Shown piece by piece: positions 1-8,331 of a DNA stretch of 64,000 nt. The translations under genes were made by a program, and so were the position numbers. Position 1 is the stretch's first letter. Every line of letters begins with the position of its first letter. A model generated the notes under the pieces. It searched no databases, was not told the origin of the DNA, and saw only the letters and a program-made list of their open reading frames with translations. This DNA comes from Micromonospora zamorensis. GTDB lineage: Bacteria; Actinomycetota; Actinomycetes; Mycobacteriales; Micromonosporaceae. Location of the stretch: contig NZ_LT607755.1 in NCBI RefSeq assembly GCF_900090275.1, forward strand, positions 3,906,001-3,970,000, read 5' to 3'.

Positions 1-1
1 C

Positions 2-43
2 GCCCGCTCGCTCGGCGCCGCGCTACGGGCGGCGGCCGCGTGA
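2..43 (+). CDS. 3' end of an upstream gene (partial)
   Basis: The first bases read in one frame as a short alanine-rich C-terminus (ending LRAAAA) closed by a TGA that overlaps the GTG start of the next gene (GTGA). The tight overlap is the pattern seen throughout the following operon, so this is probably the tail of its preceding member. Too little is present to identify it. Confidence 0.4.
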   Translation, partial: ARSLGAALRAAAA

Positions 44-918
44 TCGTCACCCGACGCGACGGCGCGCTGCGCCTCGTCGAGCAGGTCGAACACGGACGGG
101 TCGCCGGCGAGTTGGCGGCCGTGTGGGGCAACGACCGGTTCGAGACGCCGACGCCCGGTTCGCCGGTGCGCACCGCGGCCACACGGCACGACGAGGGCTG
201 GCGGGCCTGGGACGCCCGGGTGCTCTTCCACGAGCTGGAACGCCGGCCGCTGCACTTCCTGGAGATCGACGCCACCGAACACGTGCGGCTCTACCGCCAG
301 GGCGTCGAGCGGGTGGCGCTCGGCGACGTGTACGCGGGCGTGCTGGTCGGCATGCACTGGACCGGCCTCTACCGGGGCCGGTGGTCGGCCCCGGACGCCC
401 GAGGCAGGCTGAACCTCGGCCCCGAGGGCCGGGCGGCGCAGGACGCGGCGGTCGACGCCGAGGAGCGGCGGTGGGTGACGGCGAAACGGCTGGCCTGGGC
501 GGCGGCCGAGCCCCGGGCCGCGTTCGAGACCAGGCTGTGGCACAACTACGAGCTGCTTCAGCTCTGGGACCTCCTCTCGCTGTACCTGTGCGTGATGCCG
601 CCACAGCCGGCGGCCGTGCCCGGACCGGCGCGGCCCTGGGGTCCGCAACTGGCCGACCTGGAGCATTCGGCCCAGGACGTGCTGCTGCCGCCCGTGCGCA
701 CGCACCCGTTCGGCTCGGTCGAGCGGATCACCGTCGGTGTCCGTAGACCGGGCGTGCTCTGGCTCGACCCGTACCCGTTCACCCGGCCCGGCGTCACCGT
801 CGACGTGCTCAGCGCGGTCGTGCCGGACCGGACCTACAGCCATGCGGAACTCGCCGCACGGGTCGGACGGACGCCGGCCACCGTGATGACCTGGCACCTC
901 GCGCCGTGGACTCGCTGA
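40..918 (+). CDS. DUF3891 family protein
   Basis: 292 residues that match the DUF3891 family in its N-terminal part: the opening MIVTRRDG, the EHGRVAGELAAVWGN segment and a conserved RHDEGWRAWD motif near residue 50, then HFLEID. The biochemical function of the family is not known. It has no signal peptide or membrane segment, so it should be cytoplasmic. Its GTG start overlaps the upstream stop and its own stop overlaps the next ATG (TGATG), which places it in a translationally coupled operon. The family assignment is recognised from motifs; a role in the same pathway as the downstream flavin enzymes is inferred from coupling only. Confidence 0.75.
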   Translation: MIVTRRDGALRLVEQVEHGRVAGELAAVWGNDRFETPTPGSPVRTAATRHDEGWRAWDARVLFHELERRPLHFLEIDATEHVRLYRQGVERVALGDVYAGVLVGMHWTGLYRGRWSAPDARGRLNLGPEGRAAQDAAVDAEERRWVTAKRLAWAAAEPRAAFETRLWHNYELLQLWDLLSLYLCVMPPQPAAVPGPARPWGPQLADLEHSAQDVLLPPVRTHPFGSVERITVGVRRPGVLWLDPYPFTRPGVTVDVLSAVVPDRTYSHAELAARVGRTPATVMTWHLAPWTR

Positions 919-1439
919 TGGACCTCGCCACGGCCCGCGCCGCCGCACACGCCTTCGTGCTCGGCGAGGCCGGCTTCGCCCAGCTGACCACCATCGACTC
1001 CGACGGCTTTCCGGTGAGTCGCACGATGACCGCGTTCCTCGAACCGGACTGGTCGGTCAGCCTGGTGCAGCGGGCCGGCCACCGGCGGCTCGAGCAGTGG
1101 CGACGCGATCCGCACACGCTGGTCGCCTGGGTCGGCACTCCCGCGCCGGGCGCCACCAACGAGCGGCCGCATGTCTTCGACATCGGCCTGCTTCCGCCCC
1201 GGATGGTGTCCATCCGCGGGACGGCGTCGGTCATGCCGCCGAATTGGACGATCGCTGTGTACCGGCGTGAGGTTGCTCGGCAGCGGGCGTCCGGCTTCAC
1301 CAAGGCGCCCGTGCGCTCGGATGACGAGGTGACCGCCGAGTTGGCCGGGGTGCGGATCGAGCCGGCGCGAGTGCGACTTGAAGGGTTCGGCCTGGGCGCC
1401 GAATCCCATCTGTGGACCGTCAGAAAGGCAACCACATGA
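918..1439 (+). CDS. Pyridoxamine 5'-phosphate oxidase-like flavin/F420-binding protein
   Basis: About 173 residues with the split beta-barrel pattern of the PNPOx-like superfamily: an N-terminal helix, then AQLTTIDSDGFPVSRTMTAF and a following WSVSLVQRAG strand pair that usually frames the FMN or F420 phosphate site. Members reduce or oxidise small molecules or act as flavin carriers. I chose the ATG at 918 because it overlaps the upstream TGA; a GTG four codons earlier is possible. The stop overlaps the next start (ATGA). Substrate unknown; a redox partner for the LLM enzyme further down the operon is plausible inference. Confidence 0.7.
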   Translation: MDLATARAAAHAFVLGEAGFAQLTTIDSDGFPVSRTMTAFLEPDWSVSLVQRAGHRRLEQWRRDPHTLVAWVGTPAPGATNERPHVFDIGLLPPRMVSIRGTASVMPPNWTIAVYRREVARQRASGFTKAPVRSDDEVTAELAGVRIEPARVRLEGFGLGAESHLWTVRKATT

Positions 1440-1789
1440 TCAAAACCATTCTGGGTTACGAGATCGAGGAAGGCGTCAGCCCCGAGGAGTACGAGCGCTG
1501 GCTCTTCGACGTGCACGCGCCGGACCTCCTGACCAACCCCTACCTCGACCGGATCGTCTTCAACAAGGTGCTGCGCCCGGTGCGGCAGGCCTCCGGCGGC
1601 ACGGCGTCCGTGCCGGAGGGTTACACGTTCTACCGGATCGCCGAGATGCACTACGCCGACGAGGAGGCGTACGCGAACTACCTGCGCTGGTTCGAGGAGC
1701 ACCCGCTGCCGGCCGAACGCGGCCCGGCCGGCCGCACGAAGTTCAAGTTCTACCTGGTCACCGACAGCACTGAGGTGAACCGGGAATGA
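1436..1789 (+). CDS. EthD-like dimeric alpha-beta barrel protein
   Basis: 117 residues starting MIKTILGYEIEEG. The sequence has the ferredoxin-like alpha-beta barrel signature of the EthD/ABM group: an initial beta strand, the VSPEEYERWLFDVHAPDL helix with the conserved WxxxxHAPDL element, and a second half ending FKFYLVTD. These small proteins form dimers and act as monooxygenases, cyclases or accessory subunits in degradation pathways. The ATG at 1436 overlaps the preceding TGA and the stop overlaps the next ATG, so it is part of the coupled operon. Exact reaction not predictable. Confidence 0.65.
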   Translation: MIKTILGYEIEEGVSPEEYERWLFDVHAPDLLTNPYLDRIVFNKVLRPVRQASGGTASVPEGYTFYRIAEMHYADEEAYANYLRWFEEHPLPAERGPAGRTKFKFYLVTDSTEVNRE

Positions 1790-2388
1790 GCGTCGTCGCG
1801 CTGCTCGCCGGGTTCGCCGCGCTCTCACCACCGGAGGGGTCCCTGGCCAGGTGGGCGGCCCGGATCGGCACACCGGACGGGGAGTTCCCACTGATCGGCG
1901 CCGGCACCCGGGCGGAGACCTACGTCGCTCTGCAGTGGAATGGCGAACGGTGCGCGTCGCTCGGCCCGGAGGTCGCGCCGACGCTCGTCGGTCTCGCGGT
2001 CGGCGCGGCCCGGCGCCGGTCGGCGGCCCAGCTGTGTGCGGCCGTCGACGCCGGGCTGGCCGCCGCCGCCGAGGTGTCGACGCCCATGGTGCCGGTGAGT
2101 ACCGGTGTGCTGGCCGCCACCGTGTGCGCGGCGCGACTGGCCGAGGTGCCGGAGAACGAACTGCCGGCGCTGCTGGACCTCGCGGCGAGCCTGATGGTGA
2201 TCGGCCCGCCCGGTGTCGCGCCCGGGCACGACCCGGCCGCCGCCTGGCTCGCGATGCGGGCCTGGGATGCCGGCATCACCGGCATGCCCGGCGGGCTGGC
2301 CCACACCCTGTCCGTGGTGTCCAACGGACTTCCCGACCGTGCTGCGGCCGACCTGGATGTCTTCGACCTCGTGGAGGCGCTGCGATGA
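1786..2388 (+). CDS. Small all-helical protein resembling the MmgE/PrpD helical domain
   Basis: 200 residues, alanine and leucine rich, predicted mostly helical, with no signal peptide. The order of segments (STGVLAATVCAARLAEV, then LLDLAASLMVIGPP, then LAHTLSVVSNG) parallels the helical domain of the full-length MmgE/PrpD protein encoded two genes downstream (HGPIAAAVATALLDGL, IELAGAVPMAATLAV). It is less than half the usual family length and lacks the C-terminal alpha/beta domain, so it could be a partner subunit rather than an independent enzyme. The resemblance is my reading by eye. Start and stop both overlap neighbours (ATGA). Confidence 0.5.
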   Translation: MSVVALLAGFAALSPPEGSLARWAARIGTPDGEFPLIGAGTRAETYVALQWNGERCASLGPEVAPTLVGLAVGAARRRSAAQLCAAVDAGLAAAAEVSTPMVPVSTGVLAATVCAARLAEVPENELPALLDLAASLMVIGPPGVAPGHDPAAAWLAMRAWDAGITGMPGGLAHTLSVVSNGLPDRAAADLDVFDLVEALR

Positions 2389-3314
2389 TCGTGCTCAACG
2401 TGGCGCGGCCGGTCGGCGAGGCGGACCCGGTCGAGCTGGCCGGCGCCGCGCTCGCGGCCGGGCTCGACGGTGTCGCCCTGGCCGACAGCCCGCGGCTGTT
2501 TCCCGACTGCCTGGTGGAGACCGAACGGGTGCTCAGCGCCACCCCGGCACGGCTCGCCGGGCCGTGCGTGCTCAGCCTCGGGCTGCGGCACCCGGCAACG
2601 GTGGCTGGCGCCGTGCGCACCCTGGAGGCGCACCATCCCGGCCGGGTGCTCACCGTGGTCGGGCGGGGCGAGAGTTCGGTACGCAACGAAGGGCTGACAC
2701 CACCGTCTCTGCGCGCGTATGAAGCGGCACTCGACGTGCTGCGCGAACTGGTGCCGGCGTCGGCGCTGCTGCTGGGCGCCGCGTCCGGACCCCGCACCAT
2801 CGCGGCCACCGCCGCCCGGCTCGGCGGCGTACTGATCGACGCTGGGGCGGACCCCACGATCGTCGGCAAGGCGGTGGCGTTGGCCCGCTCAACGCGGGCA
2901 GACGTGCCGGTCTGGATGTTCGTCCGCGCGGTAGTGACCGACGATGAACCTGACGCCGACGCTGCCGCCGCGCCCGTGCTCGGGTCGTGCGCGGCCCGGC
3001 TGGTGCAGGCGCCGGACTGGTTCGACGTGCCTGCCACGCTGCGCTCCGGGGTCGCCGCCGTGGCCGAGGCGCACGACTACCGGCGGCACGGCACGGCCGA
3101 TGCCCGCGGCGCCGGCGACGTGCCCGCAGAAGCCGACCGGTTCGTGCGTGAACGCTTCGTGGTGACCGGAGACCGGCGAGCGGTCACGGAACGGTTCGCC
3201 GCGTTCAGCGCTGCCGGCGTCGACGGCGTGGTGTTGGCCGGCGCTGTCGGTGGGGTCCTGGACCGGCTCGACGAGCTGGGCCGGGCGGTCCGCGATGGCC
3301 TGACGAAAGGCTGA
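2385..3314 (+). CDS. LLM-class flavin-dependent oxidoreductase
   Basis: 309 residues beginning MIVLNVARPVGEAD at an ATG that overlaps the upstream TGA. The layout is that of the luciferase-like (TIM barrel) family: GLDGVALADSPRLFPDCLVETERVL in place of the usual substrate loop, GPCVLSLGLRHP, and the GRGESSVRNEG segment that matches the phosphate-binding turn of F420- or FMN-using members. Such enzymes oxidise or hydroxylate organic substrates with reduced flavin or F420. The adjacent PNPOx-like protein could serve the cofactor. Substrate unknown. Confident about superfamily, not about cofactor. Confidence 0.75.
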   Translation: MIVLNVARPVGEADPVELAGAALAAGLDGVALADSPRLFPDCLVETERVLSATPARLAGPCVLSLGLRHPATVAGAVRTLEAHHPGRVLTVVGRGESSVRNEGLTPPSLRAYEAALDVLRELVPASALLLGAASGPRTIAATAARLGGVLIDAGADPTIVGKAVALARSTRADVPVWMFVRAVVTDDEPDADAAAAPVLGSCAARLVQAPDWFDVPATLRSGVAAVAEAHDYRRHGTADARGAGDVPAEADRFVRERFVVTGDRRAVTERFAAFSAAGVDGVVLAGAVGGVLDRLDELGRAVRDGLTKG

Positions 3315-4678
3315 TGATGCAAGGAATCGACACCAAGCGGATCGCCGCCTTCGCACACGACACCAGCCTCGGGGACCCGCCCGAGGAGGTCCTCACCTTC
3401 ACCCGCGCGCTGCTGCTCGACACCCTGGGCGCAATGCTGGGTGGCCTTCGGTATCCGGCCGTCCGGGCGCTGGCCGAGTCACTACGCCCGTCGGCCACCA
3501 CCGACCTGCCGTTCGGCCGGCTACTCACCCTCGGTACGGCTGCGACCTGGCTGGACGCGGATTCCGGTGGGTCCTTCCATCCGCAGGGACACCGGCTACC
3601 ACCGGTGCCGACGGCGCATCCGGCACCGCACTCGCTGCCCGTGCTGCTGCACGCCGCGGCCCACGGCGTCGACGACCGGCGGCTCGTCGAGATCTTCCTG
3701 ATCGCCAACGAGATCGGCATGCGTTTCGGCGTCGGCACCACCCTTCGGCCCGGGTTGCACCCCCACGGCATCCACGGCCCGATCGCCGCAGCGGTTGCCA
3801 CCGCTCTGCTGGATGGCCTTCCCCCTGCCACCACCGCCACTGCCATCGAGCTGGCCGGCGCGGTGCCGATGGCCGCGACCCTCGCCGTCCCGATGCGCGG
3901 CGGTACAGTCCGGAACCTGTGGACCGGCCTGGGCGCCTACTACGGCGCCTCCGCCGCCCGCCGCGCCGCCGATGGCGCCACCGGGTCGGAGGCCCTGCTC
4001 CGCGAACTGCTCGACGGCCTGGTCTGCACGGATCTGTCCGCCGCGGAGCTGACCACGGGGTTGGGCACCCGCTGGCGGCTGACCGACAGCTATCTCAAGC
4101 CGTACGCCTGCGCACGCTGGGTGCACCCCGCGCTGGACGCGTTCCGCGCTGCCGTCGCGGGCGTGGCCGACCCGGTGCGTGAGCGCGGGGGCCTGGCCGC
4201 GATCGAGGTCGACACCTTCGCCTTCGCCGCGTCGCTGTCCACCGTCGACGTCTCCTCGGATCTGCAGGCCCGGTTCTCGGTGCCGGTCAGCTTGGCCACC
4301 CTGGCCCTCGACGGCGAACTGGCCGCAGCGGGTTTCCTGCCCGACCGGCTGGCCCGCCCCGAGGTTGGCGCGCTGGCCGCTCTGGTCCGGCTGCGCGAGG
4401 AGCCGGTGTTCACCGCCGCCCTCCCACACGAGCGGCCGACGAGGGTCACGGTCCACTGGCGGGACGGTTCCACGGCGTCGGCCACGGTGCGCAACGCCCG
4501 CGGCAACCCGGACGACCCGCTGACCGCCGACGAGGTGGCCGCCAAGTTCCGGCGCAACGTCGAGGACGTACTCGACCCGACGACCGCCGACGCGGTGGTG
4601 GCCGGGCTCCTCGATGGTGCTGGCGGCGACACCATGGCACGCGCGGCTGCCGAGGTGATCGGCCGGTTCTGCCCGTAG
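3314..4678 (+). CDS. MmgE/PrpD family protein
   Basis: 454 residues, full length for the family that includes 2-methylcitrate dehydratase, cis-aconitate decarboxylase and iminodisuccinate epimerase. Visible are the N-terminal TRALLLDTLGAMLGG helix, the LPVLLHAAAHGVDDRRLVEIFLIANEIGMRFG stretch, the HPHGIHGPIAAAVA substrate-pocket histidines, and the C-terminal alpha/beta domain ending in NPDDPLTADEVAAKFRRNV, the classic family tail. It is the last gene of the coupled operon (start overlaps upstream TGA). The natural substrate is likely a tricarboxylate or related acid, but the rest of the operon does not match a known pathway. Confidence 0.85.
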   Translation: MMQGIDTKRIAAFAHDTSLGDPPEEVLTFTRALLLDTLGAMLGGLRYPAVRALAESLRPSATTDLPFGRLLTLGTAATWLDADSGGSFHPQGHRLPPVPTAHPAPHSLPVLLHAAAHGVDDRRLVEIFLIANEIGMRFGVGTTLRPGLHPHGIHGPIAAAVATALLDGLPPATTATAIELAGAVPMAATLAVPMRGGTVRNLWTGLGAYYGASAARRAADGATGSEALLRELLDGLVCTDLSAAELTTGLGTRWRLTDSYLKPYACARWVHPALDAFRAAVAGVADPVRERGGLAAIEVDTFAFAASLSTVDVSSDLQARFSVPVSLATLALDGELAAAGFLPDRLARPEVGALAALVRLREEPVFTAALPHERPTRVTVHWRDGSTASATVRNARGNPDDPLTADEVAAKFRRNVEDVLDPTTADAVVAGLLDGAGGDTMARAAAEVIGRFCP

Positions 4679-4698
4679 GGCCCGCCCGTCGGCGCTCG

Positions 4699-5706
4699 TC
4701 AACTCTCGGAGCGGCGCTCCGCCACGGCGGCGTCGAACCAGTCCCGCAGGTCCTCCGCGGCCGGCGGGGTGCGCGGGTCCACCGGGTCAGGGTTGCGCAG
4801 GTGGTAGACCTTCCCCATGAGCGGCCTCAGCGAGCTGATCGGCTCAAGGTCATGACCACGCCCGGCCAGCACCGGCTGACCCTCGTACACGTATCCCCGG
4901 GTTTCCCCGTGCCCCACCTGCCAGCTCAGCTCGGGTACGGCGTGGCGGACGCACTCCGCGGCGTAGAACGCGACCGCGTCGATCAGCGCGAGGGACTCGT
5001 CCGACCAGATGTGCGGGGCGAGGAGCGCACTCCGCCCGTACCACATCGGCAGGACCGCGTCCGTCGGGCGTTGGAAGACGCTCCCGTTTTCGAGGATCAC
5101 CTTCTCCCGGGGAGCATCGGCGGGGCGCAACTCGAGGCGGCCGATGGCCCAGCCCCAGATCGGGGCCAGGCTGTCGCGGGAATGGTCGAGCCGTTGCGGC
5201 CTGCCGGTGCGGGCGGCCTGGTCGTGCAGCCAGGCGAGCCGTTCGTCTCCGGCGGCCAGATAGCGCCCCAGGAAGTCCTCGTCGGACTCGGCCGTGGTGC
5301 TGAGGACCATCCCGGCAGGTGTCCGGTCGTCCTCGTCCGACGAGATCATGTCGAGGACCTCGCCGAGCGGCGCGCCGGTGACATCGCCCTCCTGGACGAC
5401 GAACCGACCGCCGGTCGCCTGCGCCACCTCCTGCAGCACCTCGACGACCCGCGTCACCTCGGCCCGGAATCCGGCGGCCGGCAGCAGGGGGAAGGCGTCC
5501 CAGATCGAGACGACCAGCTCGCTGACTCCCGTCTTGCCGGGGTGCACGAACCACTGCGTGCCGAGCCGCTCCCCCTCCCAGACCAACTCGGCGTACTGCC
5601 CGCCGGCGACATCCTCGTGGAGATCCGGATCGTCACCGAAGACCCTGCTGAGCAGGGCGACCACGGTCGCCCTGCTCAGCTCGGCCCCGGACGGGATGAC
5701 ACCCAT
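4699..5706 (-). CDS. Putative immunity protein for the adjacent nuclease toxin
   Basis: 335 residues from the ATG at 5706 (a GTG four codons earlier also fits). No signal peptide or membrane segments; acidic and tryptophan-containing, typical of cytoplasmic immunity proteins. I do not recognise a named family. The evidence for function is position: it starts only 17 bases after the stop of the secreted toxin gene on the same strand, the standard toxin-immunity order. Its length is larger than most immunity proteins, and the region after residue 120 might be a second domain. It is followed by a convergent gene end. Confidence 0.5.
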   Translation of the reverse strand: MGVIPSGAELSRATVVALLSRVFGDDPDLHEDVAGGQYAELVWEGERLGTQWFVHPGKTGVSELVVSIWDAFPLLPAAGFRAEVTRVVEVLQEVAQATGGRFVVQEGDVTGAPLGEVLDMISSDEDDRTPAGMVLSTTAESDEDFLGRYLAAGDERLAWLHDQAARTGRPQRLDHSRDSLAPIWGWAIGRLELRPADAPREKVILENGSVFQRPTDAVLPMWYGRSALLAPHIWSDESLALIDAVAFYAAECVRHAVPELSWQVGHGETRGYVYEGQPVLAGRGHDLEPISSLRPLMGKVYHLRNPDPVDPRTPPAAEDLRDWFDAAVAERRSES

Positions 5707-5723
5707 TTCCAGGCTCACTGCAA

Positions 5724-7967
5724 CTATGCCCCGCTCGGTGCGTGGATCGTGAAATCGATGTTGTTGTTCTTCAGGCACTCCAACAGCGGAGGGTGGACGC
5801 CGATGCTGTTGTAGGAAGCACTCGCGAAGAAGTGCCAGTGTACTTTCTTGATGTTCCTCTGCCCGTGCACGTTCTTGGCCTCGTCGGTGGGAATCCAGGC
5901 GTCCTTCAGGCACTCGTCGATGAGGCTCTCGGTCCAGGTCGGAACACCGGTCTTGACCTCGTGCAACGTCACCGAGCCGTCGATGTCGTCCACCTCAGCG
6001 CAGTCGGCCTTGCGCCACTTCGAGCCGGCTCTCGGGTAGCCCGGGGTATTCACCTGGTGCTGCGGTAGGCAGTTGCTCAGGATCGTCTTCAGATACTCCT
6101 CGCCCGCCGTGAAGTTCCACTGGGGTGGGACCGGCACGCCCGGCCGGTGGTTCGGCAGCTTCATCGCTTCCTCGATCGACTTCCACTTGGTGCGATCTCC
6201 CTTGGACAGGGTGCGGATGTCGGCATCGCTGAAGCGTGAGGTCGCCGCCAACGCCATGAAGTTGAACGAGGTGTCGCCGCTCTGCAGGTAGTTGTAGGTC
6301 TCGCCGAGGATCAGTTCGAGCGCGATGTCCTTGACCGCGTCGGTGAGCTTGTCGTAGCGGGTGACGAACCGGACGACGGCGTCCATGCGGTGCAGGTACC
6401 TGAGCGCGAACTTGGCAACCTTGGCCGGAATCGCGACCGCGTCGCCCGCATACGGGATCAGACCCACGACGCTGAATCCCGCGCTGACCCAGTCGCCGCG
6501 GATGGCGGCGGCCACGGCATCCCGGATGTCGGTGATGGCACCGACGATCCAACCGACGACCGGGATGAGGCTCAGGGCTCCGGAGCAGACATTGCCCGCA
6601 AGCCACGCCATCGAGTCGCGCATCGCGAACTCACCCGCGACCAGGCCGAGTGCGAAGTCGGAGACGTACGTCCACTTGCTGATCTGCTCGTCCGGGCGGC
6701 CCGGGTCCAGGCTCTGGTCCTGGACGTGGGCGACCTCGTAGTCGTCACGCAGACCGTCGCCGTCGGAGTCCTGACCGAGTGGGTTGATCCCCCAGTCGTT
6801 GACCTCCGTGCCGTCGGACAGGCCGTCGCCGTCACTGTCCACGTTGTTGATGTCGGTGAGGATCTCACCCTCGGCGATGTCGATGAGGCCATCGCCGTCG
6901 GTGTCATCGAGGTTCGGCGCCGGGACGATCGGCGGAACGTCGCCGGGCGTCGGCGGCGCGCGCGGCTGGTCGGCCACCAGCGGGTTGCTGCCCTTCGCCA
7001 CCTCGGCGCCGTCGGTGGCGCCGTCGCCGTCGGTGTCGGGGTCGGTGGGCGAGGTGCCGAGCCGCTGCTCGTCGAGGTTGGTCAGCCCGTCGCCGTCGAC
7101 GTCCTCGGCTCCGTCGGCAACCGAGTCGCGGTCGGTGTCGACCGCGTTCGGCATCGCCCAGCCCGTCAGTTCGGTGATCTCGAACTTGTCGGTCAGTTTG
7201 TCGCCGTCGGAGTCGACCAGCAGCGGGCTTGCGCCGAGGCGCAGCTCCACCACGTCCACCACGCCGTCGGCGTCGTGGTCGCCGTCGTAGGTGATGCCGA
7301 GCCGGACCAGGACATTGAAGCCGTTACGCCAGGCGTTGGCGGCCTGGATCGTCGCAGGTTCCGGGTTGGCCTTGAGCAGCATCTCGTCGGCTTTGGCCAA
7401 GTTGACCTTCGCCGCCGCCAGGTCCGCGAACGCCTCGGTCAGCCCCGCCGGGGCGGGCGCGGGTGGCGGGCTGGCCCGGAACGGGCCGATGGTCGCTTCG
7501 GCGTCCTGGATTGCCGCGTCGGCGAGCAGCCGCACGCCGGTGAGGGTCTCCACCAGCGCCCTGACGTGTGCCTGCTCGGCCTCACCGTTCGGCGGGCTGG
7601 CGCCGGTCATCCGGCTCTTGAGGAACGACTCCAGGTGCCGGAGATTGTCGAACGCGACCTCGCCGTCCGCGGCATTTTCGAGTCGCGCTCCGTCGAAGTA
7701 GCGGGAGCCGACATCCGCCAGGACCGGATCGATCCGGCTGCTTCCGAGCCCGTCACCCACGTACGGCCGCAACGCCTGGGTGGCCTCGGTGATGTAGAGC
7801 CTCGCGTCCCGGACGTACTCTGCAGTCGGGATCTTCGCGACCTCAACCTGCCAGAGAGGCGTCTCCCCCGCCGACGCCTCTCCAGCGGAGATCGCCAGCT
7901 GTGCGACGACCGCAGTCGCCAGCGCAGCGGCAAGGCCCTTTCTTCGTAACCGCGCGTGGATGCGCAT
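5724..7967 (-). CDS. Secreted polymorphic toxin: TSP3-type repeats, pre-toxin domain, PD-(D/E)XK-like nuclease
   Basis: 747 residues. A Sec-type signal peptide covers about residues 1-34 (RLRRKGLAAALATAVVAQLA, cleavage after ASA). A helical region follows, then about residues 227-426 carry some ten DxDxDGxxD calcium-binding thrombospondin type-3-like repeats. Residues about 438-530 contain the glycine-rich LIPVVGWIVGAITDIRDAV and SVVGLIPYAGDAVAIP elements typical of pre-toxin domains. The last 130 residues look like a restriction-endonuclease-fold toxin: Asp655, Glu670 and Lys672 (HEVKTG) and a WHFFAS strand before the C-terminus. The start at 7967 has a GGGAG ribosome site. Likely an exported anti-competitor DNase with the next gene as immunity. 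Confidence 0.75.
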   Translation of the reverse strand: MRIHARLRRKGLAAALATAVVAQLAISAGEASAGETPLWQVEVAKIPTAEYVRDARLYITEATQALRPYVGDGLGSSRIDPVLADVGSRYFDGARLENAADGEVAFDNLRHLESFLKSRMTGASPPNGEAEQAHVRALVETLTGVRLLADAAIQDAEATIGPFRASPPPAPAPAGLTEAFADLAAAKVNLAKADEMLLKANPEPATIQAANAWRNGFNVLVRLGITYDGDHDADGVVDVVELRLGASPLLVDSDGDKLTDKFEITELTGWAMPNAVDTDRDSVADGAEDVDGDGLTNLDEQRLGTSPTDPDTDGDGATDGAEVAKGSNPLVADQPRAPPTPGDVPPIVPAPNLDDTDGDGLIDIAEGEILTDINNVDSDGDGLSDGTEVNDWGINPLGQDSDGDGLRDDYEVAHVQDQSLDPGRPDEQISKWTYVSDFALGLVAGEFAMRDSMAWLAGNVCSGALSLIPVVGWIVGAITDIRDAVAAAIRGDWVSAGFSVVGLIPYAGDAVAIPAKVAKFALRYLHRMDAVVRFVTRYDKLTDAVKDIALELILGETYNYLQSGDTSFNFMALAATSRFSDADIRTLSKGDRTKWKSIEEAMKLPNHRPGVPVPPQWNFTAGEEYLKTILSNCLPQHQVNTPGYPRAGSKWRKADCAEVDDIDGSVTLHEVKTGVPTWTESLIDECLKDAWIPTDEAKNVHGQRNIKKVHWHFFASASYNSIGVHPPLLECLKNNNIDFTIHAPSGA

Positions 7968-8100
7968 GGGCACTCCCGTCCGTCCATTGCCGATCATGAC
8001 GACGGAAAGCCTAATATAGAAGGCCGGCAATGGGGTGCCCCTCGGGCCCGCGGGACGTCGCGCCTGCCGGTGTCCGTCCTGGTCGGACGTACATATTCGT

Positions 8101-8331
8101 CTGACGGCCTTGGTCTGTTCCGGTACGTTCGATCCGTTCACCCTCGGGCACCGCGACCTGGTGGCCCGTACCCGGGTGATGTTCGGTTGGGTCATCGTGC
8201 TGCTGGCGGCGAATGCCGACAAGCAACAGCCGCTGAGGCCATGGCAACAGCGCCGAGGCGAGCCGGGGCGTGTGGCCGACTGGCCGAGAAGGCCGGCAGA
8301 TGATGGGGATTCGATCGGAAGCGGGTGTTGA
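8101..8331 (+). pseudogene. Remnant of phosphopantetheine adenylyltransferase (CoaD-like)
   Basis: The frame reads ALVCSGTFDPFTLGHRDLVA then MFGWVIVLLAANADKQQPL, which follows the first 45 residues of CoaD: the GSFDP loop, the TxGH nucleotidyl-transfer motif (here TLGH) and the strand ending in the Asn-x-x-Lys segment. After that the similarity stops, the sequence becomes arginine/glycine rich and ends at a TGA overlapping the start of the next gene. A full CoaD is about 160 residues, so this is a 5' fragment. It lies directly upstream of a nucleotide-phosphorylating-type P-loop protein. Confidence 0.6.

Noticed and set aside
6390..7949. A 519-codon plus-strand open frame opposite the TSP3 repeats
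   Set aside because: It is the antisense shadow of the repetitive Asp/Gly-rich toxin gene; it has no ribosome site and low-complexity composition that mirrors the coding strand.
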